From Olleya sp. Bg11-27 (GTDB lineage Bacteria; Bacteroidota; Bacteroidia; Flavobacteriales; Flavobacteriaceae): DNA of 64,000 bases. Shown one piece after another: positions 19,201-26,412 of the stretch. Position 1 is the stretch's first letter; each line of letters starts with the position of its first letter. The notes beneath the pieces were generated by a model. The model saw only the letters and a program-made list of their open reading frames with translations. It was not told where the DNA came from and searched no databases. Where the stretch lies: NCBI RefSeq assembly GCF_002831645.1, contig NZ_CP025117.1, forward strand, positions 2,681,001 to 2,745,000, in the 5' to 3' direction. Position numbers and translations under genes: made by a program.

Positions 19201-22200
19201 TACCTGTTCTGGAGAGGATATGTTTTTAATTACTATAGATGCTACCCCAATTGCAGAATCGTCTGCAGATATTGAAGTTTGTGACACTTATACATTACCT
19301 GCTTTAACTACAGATAATTTTTATTATACAGCCTCAGGTGGTCCAAGTGGGGCAGGAGTTTTAGTTGCCGAAGGTACAGCAGTTACAACATCAACTAGTT
19401 TATTTATTTATAAGGAAACAGGAACAACGCCAAATAATTGTTTTGATGAAACTACTTTTGATATTGTCATAAATATTTCTCCAGTTGCAGATGCTCCTTT
19501 GGATGTTCAAGCTTGCGATACTTATACATTACCAGCTTTATCTCTGGATAATGACTATTATACAGCCACAGGAGGTCCTAATGGAATAGGAACTTTAATT
19601 GCAGCAGGAAATAATATAACGACAACAACAACACTTTATATTTATACCGAATCAGGAATCGCACCTAATAAATGTTCAGACGAAAATGAACTTATTATTA
19701 CTATAGATGCTAGTCCTGTGGCAGAGTCATCTGCTGATATTGAAGTTTGTGATACTTATAGTTTACCTACTTTAACGGCAGATAATTATTATTACACAGC
19801 CACAGGTGGTCCAAGTGGTACAGGAGTTTTAGTTGCCGATGGTACAGCAGTTACAACATCAACTAGTTTATTTATTTATAAGGAAACAGGAACAACGCCA
19901 AATAATTGTTTTGATGAAACTACTTTTGATATTGTCATAAATATTTCTCCAGTTGCAGATGCTCCTTTGGATGTTCAAGCTTGTGATACTTATACATTAC
20001 CAGCTTTATCTTTGGATAATGACTATTATATAGCAACAGGAGGACCAAATGGAACGGGAACTTTACTAGTAGCAGGGACCGATATAACAACCACGACAAC
20101 ACTTTATATTTATACCGAATCAGGAATAGCACCTAATAAATGTTCAGACGAAAATGAACTTATTATTACTATTGATGATACTCCAGTAGCGGAATCTTCT
20201 GTAGATGTTGAAGTTTGTGATTCTTATATATTACCTGTTTTAACTGCGGATAATTTTTATTATACAGCTACCGGTGGCCCAAGTGGTACCGGAACTTTAC
20301 TCGCAGAGGGATCAGCAATTACAGTGTCAACTAGCTTATTTATTTATAAGGAAACAGGAACAACACCAAATAATTGTTTTGACGAAACTTCTTTTGATAT
20401 TACTATTAATTATTCCCCAGTAGCTGATTCACCTTTGGATGTTCAAGCTTGTGATTCATATGTGTTACCAGCGCTATCTGTGGATAATGATTATTATACA
20501 ACTACAGGAGGACCAAATGGAACAGGAACTTTGCTTACGGCAGGAAATGACATTACTACGACAACAACACTTTATGTTTATATTGAATCAGGGATAGCAC
20601 CTAATAAATGTTCAGACGAAAATGAGTTTGTTGTGACTATTGATGTTACTCCTGTAGCAGATGCACCTTTGGATGTTCAAGCTTGTGATTCATATGTGTT
20701 ACCAGCGCTATCTGCCAATAATTTTTATTATACAGCAACAGGAGGTCCAAATGGAGTAGGAACTTTGGTCGCAGAAGGAACAGCAATTGTTACATCATCC
20801 ACATTGTATGTTTATATAGAAACAAGTACAACACCAAATAACTGTGCAGATGAAAATGTATTTAATATTACAATTGATATTTCTCCGGTAGCAGATGCAC
20901 CGTTAGATGTTCAAGTTTGTGACGTTTATACATTACCGGCATTATCTGCTGATAATTTTTATTACACAGAAACTGGTGGTCCAAGTGGGACGGGGATTAT
21001 TGTAGCAGAAGGAACAGTCATTAATACTTCTACTACTTTATATGTTTATACAGCGTTAGGTTCAAGTCCAAATAATTGTACAGATGAAAATAGTTTTGTA
21101 ATAGCAGTGGATGTCTCTCCAATAGCAGATGCACCTATGGATGTTCAAGCTTGTGATTCTTATACTCTACCTGCATTATCTACAAATAATTTTTATTATA
21201 CAGCAACAGGAGGTCCAAATGGAGTAGGAACTTTGGTAGCAGAAGGAACTGCTATTGTAACGACAATAACACTATATGTTTATACAGAAACAGGTACAAC
21301 ACCAAATAACTGTACAGATGAAAATAGTTTTGATATTACTATAGATATCTCTCCAATAGCAGATGCTCCTTTAGATGTTCAAGCTTGTGATAGTTATACA
21401 TTACCTGTATTATCAGTAAATAATAGTTATTATACTGCAACAAATGGTCCTAACGGAGTTGGTAGTTTAGTTGCTGAAGGGACTCAAATTACATCTACTA
21501 GAACATTATATGTGTTTGCCGAATTTGCGGGATCTCCAAATAATTGTACAAATGAGAATAGTTTCATAATTACTATTGACTTATCTCCTGTGGCTAATTC
21601 AGTGGCTGATATGATTCAATGTGAAAATGATTTCAATCAAATTGATATGTTTGACTTGTCTTCTAATAATAATACGGTTAGTAATGGTCAAGCTAATACA
21701 GTCGTAACTTATTATAATTCGTTAGCAGATGCAGAAGCAGGTGCTTCTGTAATACTAAATCCTGATGCTTATGAAAATACATCTAACCCTGAAACGATTT
21801 ACGTTAGGCTAGAAAATGAATTTTCAGGGTGTTATGATACGACAGCGTTAGATTTAATTGTTAATGATTCTGGAGCACTTGTCTCATCTTCTTCATTAAC
21901 TTTTTGTGATCCAGATAGTGATGGTTTTGGTATCTTTAATTTATCAGATTCTGAAGTAGAAATTACAGGAGCGGCGACAGGAGTAGAGATTTCATATCAT
22001 GAAACTTTAAGTGATGCAGAGCTTGATGTTAACCCAGTAATTGGCACTTATAATAATATAGTAGAGAATAATCAAGTTATTTATGTTAGAGTTGATAACC
22101 TAAATAATGGTTGTGCAACCGTTGTATTTTTAAACTTAATCGTCAATCCAACGCCTCAAATAACTGACTCAAGTCCATTGAAGGTTTGTGATAATGATAC

Positions 22201-25200
22201 AGACGGCATTGCGTTATTTGATTTAGAGTTAAATAATCCGGAAATACTAAATCAGTTAGATACAGATACGACTAACGATTTAGCAACTGCAGATTATACA
22301 ATTACCTTTTATACGACAGCAGCAGATGCGGCAGTACCACAAAATGCAATAGCGACACCAAATGCATTTACTAATACAACGTTAAATATGCAAACGATTT
22401 GGGTTGTAATAACGGATAATGCTAATGGATGTTCAACAACAACAACAATGGATTTAATAGTCAATCCATTACCAGTGTTAGTACAGCCCACACCATTAGA
22501 GTTATGTAATGATACTGATTTGCCAGGAGAAGTTCCAGCACTAGCGCAAGAAGCATTTACTTTGGAAGATGCTAATGCACAAATTTTAAATGGACAAACA
22601 GGAATTACATTAACGTATTACTTTACTCAAACGGGAGCAAGTAATGGTAGCGCTTCTGATCAAATTTTCAGTCCTTATGTTAATACTGCTAATGCACAAA
22701 CAGTTTATGTAAGAGCAGAAGATAATGTGACAGGATGTATTAGTACAATTACTTTAAACTTAAGAGTTAACCCAATCCCTTCGCCAGAAGCTAATCCAAG
22801 TACATTAATAGAATGTGATAGTGATAATGATGGATTTGCTCTTTTCGATTTGGACAGTCAAACGATAAGTATCTTAAATGGCGAGTCAGGTGTTAGTATT
22901 AGCTATCACGAAACAGAAGCAGATGCCACTAGCGACATTAATCCGTTAACTAGTCCATACACCAATATTGTACCTAGTAACCAAAATGTATACGTACGTG
23001 CAGAAAATGATATAACAGGTTGTTTTACAATAGTTATTTTACCATTAGATGTGCAGCCTTCACCAGTTGTGCCAATAACAATAGACGATTACATAGTGTG
23101 TGATGATAATAATGATGGTTTTAATCAATTTGATTTTGATACCGTTATGACACCACAAATTTTAGGGACACAAAACCCTGCAGATTTTACTTTAACGTAT
23201 CATACTACAGCACTAAATGCAGAGAGCGGAAATAGTCCAATAGTTAACACTAGTAATTATACCAATGTGACTAATCCTCAAACCATTTATATCCGATTAG
23301 TTAGTAATACAAATGGTTGTGTGACCACGGGACAGTTTGAAATTATAGTCGAATTTCCTCCAGTATTAGTACAGCCAACACCATTAGCTATTTGTGACGA
23401 GTTAGATGCTAATTATTATGAAAACAACGATGACATCGCTACCTTTGATTTAACGGTTAAAAATGACGAAATCATAGCTGGGAATGTGAGTTGGATAGTC
23501 GCGTATTATGAAACACAAGCAGATGCGCAAGCCGATGTTAATGTCATTGCAGATCCAACACAATATACTAACATGATGGTTGGTACTAATCCAGCAAACC
23601 CACAAACGGTTTATGTTAGAGTTACCAATTCTATCACAGGATGTTTCTCATTTACAACCTTAACTATACGTGTGTTACCAAACCCAACACCATTAGAAAA
23701 TCCAGATAATATCGAGTTGTGTGATGATGTTGCTGTTGTAGGACCAAACGATTTAATCGAACTCTTTGATTTAACTCAAGATGCGGCAGTTATATTAAAT
23801 GGCGAAGGTATTAATCCAAGTGATCCAAGACATTTAAGTTATTATACGGATTTAGATAACGCTTTAATGGGGACAACGCCAATAGCTGATCCAACAATGC
23901 ATAGCAATGAAGATCCAACAAATCCAGGAGTAGCTATTACCCCACAAACTATTTATGTGCGTGTAACAAATGGAACGGACGAAATAGGAACATCAGGAAC
24001 AGGTTGTTATACCATTGTTAGTTTTGATATCATCGTTAATCCATTACCAGAGGTTAGTCCAATCGAAGATTATATCTATTGCGAGTTATTTAGTGATGGT
24101 CAATATGGATTTGATTTAGTAAGTAAAACAGACGAAATCTTAGGAACACAAAGTGCTACAGATTTTACATTGACGTTTTATGCAGCAGATGGTACTACTA
24201 TTGGTAATCCATCAAACTATACTAATGCGACCAACCCAGAAATCATCTCTGTAGATATTACCAATAACCTTACAGGTTGTATCGCTAGAACAAGTTTTAC
24301 GATCGAGGTACAAGAGGGGGCGCAAGCTAATCCAGATATGGCCCCAATTGTTTACGAGTTATGTGATGACACTATGGAAACCGATGGGGATACTACAAAC
24401 GATAGTACACAGTTTGATTTAGTTACTCAAAATCCAGAGGTGTTAGATGGACAAGATCCAGCAAACTATATTGTAAGTTACTATGCAACGCAAGCGGATG
24501 CCGATGCAGCACTAAATGCTTTACCATTATTATATGAAAACATAATTAACCCACAAGTTATTTATGTCCGTGTAGATAATGATACGATGATTGATGATGG
24601 CTCAGGAACCGGAACCATGGTTGATACTTCAATATGTTATGAAACCGCAGAACTAACCTTACAAGTTAACCCATTACCAGAGGTTGAATTAGAGTCAAGT
24701 TATTTATTATGTATCAACACTAATGGTACAGAAGTGGTTAGCGCACCAATAATCGAAACAGGATTAAATACAACGGACTATACTTTTGAATGGTTATTAG
24801 AAAACATCACTATTCCAGGAGAATCAGGAAATAGTTTAGAACCAACGCAAGGTGGTAACTACTCTGTGATTGTTACTGATATTAGTTCAAGTAGTGTTAC
24901 AATGTGTCAAACAGTAGCTACAACTATAGTTGAAGAAAGTGAACCACCAACAATAGCAGTAGAGTTGTTAACAGAAGCATTTGCAGACGTACATAATATT
25001 TATGTCACTGCAACAGGTAGTGGAAGCTCCGTATACGAATTTAGTATTGACGACGGACCATGGGAAGTTAATGTGCCAAATGACGGGACGTATACCTTTA
25101 CCGATGTTGGCGCAGGAGATCATATTGTAACGGTAAGAGATATCAATGGTTGTGGAGAGTTTAGTTTACCAATCCCTATAATGGATTATCCACACTTCTT

Positions 25201-25459
25201 TACGCCAAACGACGATGGTTTTAATGACACCTGGAATATTTACGGAATCGATGATCAGCCTGATGCAGTGATATACATCTTTGATCGTTATGGAAAGTTA
25301 TTAAAACAACTAAGTCCAACAGGACTAGGATGGGATGGAACGTATAACGGCAACCCAATGCCAACTAGTGACTATTGGTTTACGGTTGACTATAGAGAGC
25401 CAAACGATCCAAACAATGCTCAAAAACAATTTAAGGCACACTTTACCTTAAAGCGATAA
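16262..25459 (+). CDS. Giant repeat adhesin, choice-of-anchor L and type IX (type B) sorting domain
   Basis: 3065 residues. In order: signal peptide (1-24); a degenerate copy of the type A repeat (about 37-95); a choice-of-anchor L domain (about 130-380, with SFEFLFASDEYG); an Ig-like stretch; three type B repeats of roughly 90-100 residues (CDxxxDG..xFxL ... YVRV); thirteen type A repeats of exactly 78 residues (767-1780, CDxYxLPAL ... YYTATGGPxGxG); ten more type B repeats; an Ig-like module; a segment ending TVRDINGCGEF; and a C-terminal gliding-type sorting domain (FFTPNDDGFNDTWNIYG, DYWFTVDYR, HFTLKR). The sorting domain implies export by the type IX system and display or release at the surface. 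Asp-rich DSDNDGF-type motifs suggest calcium binding. The partner bound is unknown. It is monocistronic. Confidence 0.93.
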   Translation: MRHLILLVAIGLTSFFNTNITSTTLEVSEIQVSEKYVIPSVHEGQNYYTASGGANGTGCILEAGTIIDDSTTIYLFDISGHSNNMETAITIDICEPDVTTILENNNARYSQYIIVEPASNSNTYNVNQLVTDVLVNSSCATVSNINWSTGSNYGDVNGIGYFSATPGTFAFESGIILSTGNVMEAEGPETGPQDSGGSAWEGDSDLEAVINTDLDGVPGDDLPNTNSNNASYIEFNFVPQVDKISFEFLFASDEYGVDQCEFSDAFAFLLTNVTTGVTTNIAVVPGTGDVVSTYTIRDNMWAPICSSENSTFFDSYYGTGFATGLPPVDDPVDFVGYTVPMTAVANVVPNGNYKIKLVIADDGGPSGLDTKKNSAVFLKEGSFDLGGDLGEDVTIADGTAICSGGVIPLDTNLPTVAHVWYLDGMVIPGETGATLDATVGGVYSVDVIFSATCQNSDSIVIEFIPTPIIDSISNLFVCDTGTGSSTFDLTNNETSAIGTQDPTAFTVTFHNSQSDADLDTSPITTAASYVGTDAEIIYIRIEDNATGQCAVTSSFTLQYLNPSISATSDFIICDDVTNDGVEVFDLTLKDTAILGTLDASVYSVSYYLDLANANSGTNALADSYTNTVNPQPIFVRVESIVSPTCFVTSSTALFELIVTPQAYSNQLDPVIVCDDASNDGFEIFNLSNLEAHFLGGQSTLDFTMTFHENSTDSALGLNPIANPTNYTNIVSPTQTIYVRVINNLYPICVSLSNFDITVSAPPAADAPADVFACDTYSLPILSANNNYYTATDGPNGTGTVMTAGDNITTTTTLYVYTEIGIAPNTCSDENSFVITINNSPVADAPLDVEACFSYDLPALSVNNNYYTATGGPSGTGALITAGTTVLTSITLFVYVETGVSPNNCSDETSFDITINSAPIADSPADVQACDTYTLPVLSANNNYYTASGGPSGTGTLMMAGDLVTTTTTLYTYTEIGIAPDTCSGEDMFLITIDATPIAESSADIEVCDTYTLPALTTDNFYYTASGGPSGAGVLVAEGTAVTTSTSLFIYKETGTTPNNCFDETTFDIVINISPVADAPLDVQACDTYTLPALSLDNDYYTATGGPNGIGTLIAAGNNITTTTTLYIYTESGIAPNKCSDENELIITIDASPVAESSADIEVCDTYSLPTLTADNYYYTATGGPSGTGVLVADGTAVTTSTSLFIYKETGTTPNNCFDETTFDIVINISPVADAPLDVQACDTYTLPALSLDNDYYIATGGPNGTGTLLVAGTDITTTTTLYIYTESGIAPNKCSDENELIITIDDTPVAESSVDVEVCDSYILPVLTADNFYYTATGGPSGTGTLLAEGSAITVSTSLFIYKETGTTPNNCFDETSFDITINYSPVADSPLDVQACDSYVLPALSVDNDYYTTTGGPNGTGTLLTAGNDITTTTTLYVYIESGIAPNKCSDENEFVVTIDVTPVADAPLDVQACDSYVLPALSANNFYYTATGGPNGVGTLVAEGTAIVTSSTLYVYIETSTTPNNCADENVFNITIDISPVADAPLDVQVCDVYTLPALSADNFYYTETGGPSGTGIIVAEGTVINTSTTLYVYTALGSSPNNCTDENSFVIAVDVSPIADAPMDVQACDSYTLPALSTNNFYYTATGGPNGVGTLVAEGTAIVTTITLYVYTETGTTPNNCTDENSFDITIDISPIADAPLDVQACDSYTLPVLSVNNSYYTATNGPNGVGSLVAEGTQITSTRTLYVFAEFAGSPNNCTNENSFIITIDLSPVANSVADMIQCENDFNQIDMFDLSSNNNTVSNGQANTVVTYYNSLADAEAGASVILNPDAYENTSNPETIYVRLENEFSGCYDTTALDLIVNDSGALVSSSSLTFCDPDSDGFGIFNLSDSEVEITGAATGVEISYHETLSDAELDVNPVIGTYNNIVENNQVIYVRVDNLNNGCATVVFLNLIVNPTPQITDSSPLKVCDNDTDGIALFDLELNNPEILNQLDTDTTNDLATADYTITFYTTAADAAVPQNAIATPNAFTNTTLNMQTIWVVITDNANGCSTTTTMDLIVNPLPVLVQPTPLELCNDTDLPGEVPALAQEAFTLEDANAQILNGQTGITLTYYFTQTGASNGSASDQIFSPYVNTANAQTVYVRAEDNVTGCISTITLNLRVNPIPSPEANPSTLIECDSDNDGFALFDLDSQTISILNGESGVSISYHETEADATSDINPLTSPYTNIVPSNQNVYVRAENDITGCFTIVILPLDVQPSPVVPITIDDYIVCDDNNDGFNQFDFDTVMTPQILGTQNPADFTLTYHTTALNAESGNSPIVNTSNYTNVTNPQTIYIRLVSNTNGCVTTGQFEIIVEFPPVLVQPTPLAICDELDANYYENNDDIATFDLTVKNDEIIAGNVSWIVAYYETQADAQADVNVIADPTQYTNMMVGTNPANPQTVYVRVTNSITGCFSFTTLTIRVLPNPTPLENPDNIELCDDVAVVGPNDLIELFDLTQDAAVILNGEGINPSDPRHLSYYTDLDNALMGTTPIADPTMHSNEDPTNPGVAITPQTIYVRVTNGTDEIGTSGTGCYTIVSFDIIVNPLPEVSPIEDYIYCELFSDGQYGFDLVSKTDEILGTQSATDFTLTFYAADGTTIGNPSNYTNATNPEIISVDITNNLTGCIARTSFTIEVQEGAQANPDMAPIVYELCDDTMETDGDTTNDSTQFDLVTQNPEVLDGQDPANYIVSYYATQADADAALNALPLLYENIINPQVIYVRVDNDTMIDDGSGTGTMVDTSICYETAELTLQVNPLPEVELESSYLLCINTNGTEVVSAPIIETGLNTTDYTFEWLLENITIPGESGNSLEPTQGGNYSVIVTDISSSSVTMCQTVATTIVEESEPPTIAVELLTEAFADVHNIYVTATGSGSSVYEFSIDDGPWEVNVPNDGTYTFTDVGAGDHIVTVRDINGCGEFSLPIPIMDYPHFFTPNDDGFNDTWNIYGIDDQPDAVIYIFDRYGKLLKQLSPTGLGWDGTYNGNPMPTSDYWFTVDYREPNDPNNAQKQFKAHFTLKR
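18560..21601 (+). repeat. Thirteen tandem 234-bp repeats inside the adhesin gene
   Basis: Every repeat begins at a P/S-x-D-V/I motif (PADV, PLDV, SADI and similar) spaced exactly 234 bases apart at 18560, 18794, 19028, 19262 and so on to 21368, with no insertion or deletion in 3042 bases. Units 4, 6 and 8 resemble each other (TSLFIYKETGTTPNNCFDE), as do 5, 7 and 9 (TESGIAPNKCSDENE), so a 468-bp double unit has been amplified about three times. Roughly 140 bases near 19370-19510 recur identically 468 bases downstream, showing recent homogenisation. Confidence 0.95.
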
Positions 25460-25488
25460 ATTTAAATCGTCACTTAATTATAATAAAT

Positions 25489-25523
25489 AAAAAAAGCCTG
25501 AACATCTGTTCAGGCTTTTTTTT
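25489..25523 (+). terminator. Terminator of the adhesin gene (bidirectional form)
   Basis: A-tract plus AGCCTGAAC (arm 25489-25503), loop ATCT, GTTCAGGCT plus T-tract (25508-25523). The A-rich and T-rich flanks would let it act on both strands. Confidence 0.9.
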
Positions 25524-25860
25524 ATTCCAAAAGGAATAACACTATAATTTAAATAAGCAATGTATTTTTTATTTCTTAGGCTAAGTATTGTCATTTATAA
25601 TACTAATAGTCTTATGGAGTTGCTTATGCAAAGCTCTTATATAGTCGCAAACATGTTTTACGTTTATTGAATATTTTTAGAGGCTAGGCAAGGTAATTCT
25701 GATTATATTTTTAAAATTATATGTGGTTAATGATTGGAAAATAAATTTCGTTTATAACTATAAGTCAGATTCTAAACAGCATTTGTTGAACGAAAACCAA
25801 AGTATTAAGAGTATTAAAAACGTGATTAGATTATTTATATAATGAACAGTATTGTGTCTA

Positions 25861-25970
25861 TTGCACAAATAATTTAAACTACATGTTTACCTTAAAATGA
25901 TAAATCAATAGAGGTGTAACTACTATATCAAAAAAAAGCCTGAACAGATGCTCAGGCTTTTTTTTGATAT
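25861..25970 (+). pseudogene. Decayed copy of the adhesin 3' end with its terminator
   Basis: The stretch from about 25861 reads in parallel with the last codons of the adhesin gene (25415-25460): a CACAAATAATTTAAACTAC piece matches CTCAAAAACAATTTAAGGCAC with a short gap, then TTTACCTTAAA followed by GATAAAT is common to both. A terminator with the same AGCCTGAAC core follows in both. The copy has no intact reading frame. I read it as the remnant of a second type IX-exported gene or of a partial duplication. The alignment was made by eye and is short. Confidence 0.4.
25923..25970 (-). terminator. Terminator of the lptD-ridA transcript (bidirectional form)
   Basis: A perfect 20-bp stem (25923-25942 with 25951-25970) around an 8-base loop, with eight A on the left arm giving a U tract for minus-strand transcripts. 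It lies 18 bases beyond the ridA stop codon. Confidence 0.85.
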
Positions 25971-25987
25971 ATGTAAAGAGTATATAT

Positions 25988-26368
25988 TTATTTGATAGCA
26001 ATCATACTAATTTCGACGTTTACAAACTTTGGTAGATTAGCAACTTCAACTGTTTCTCTAGCAGGAGCAGTGGCATCATTAAAATAAGTACCATACACTT
26101 CATTAATTTGTGCAAAGTTATGCATATCACTAATAAAGATAGACGTCTTAATAACGTGCTCAAAAGTCATGTCAGCAGCTTCTAAAACAGCTTTCATGTT
26201 TTCCATAACTTGTTTAGTTTCTGTTTTAATATCATCTATTACTAACGCTCCGGTTTCAGGATGTAAAGCGATCTGTCCAGAGGTGTATAATGTATTTTTG
26301 CTTAAAATAGCTTGGTTATAAGGTCCTATTGGAGCAGGTGCTTTTGATGTGGATATTATCTTTTTCAT
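25988..26368 (-). CDS. ridA: RidA family enamine/imine deaminase
   Basis: 126 residues, the usual size. It has APAPIGPYNQAI near the N-terminus, LYTSGQIALHPETG, VIKTSIFISDMHNFAQINEVY, then PARETVEVANLPK with the conserved substrate-binding Arg, and VEISMIAIK with the conserved Glu at the end. RidA hydrolyses reactive 2-aminoacrylate and related enamines made by PLP enzymes. It is 44 bases behind lptD on the same strand, a frequent flavobacterial pairing with no known functional reason. Confidence 0.95.
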   Translation of the reverse strand: MKKIISTSKAPAPIGPYNQAILSKNTLYTSGQIALHPETGALVIDDIKTETKQVMENMKAVLEAADMTFEHVIKTSIFISDMHNFAQINEVYGTYFNDATAPARETVEVANLPKFVNVEISMIAIK

Positions 26369-26412
26369 TGTGGATATATTTAATTTCCGCTTAAGCGAAA
26401 GAATACAAAATT

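Larger units (their letters stand above)
25460..25987. other. Intergenic stretch between the adhesin and ridA
   Basis: 528 bases between convergent genes. It contains a terminator at each end (25489-25523 and 25923-25970) with the same core AGCCTGAAC or close to it, and a degenerate copy of the adhesin 3' end next to the second terminator. The middle 340 bases hold no open frame I can support. Confidence 0.65.
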
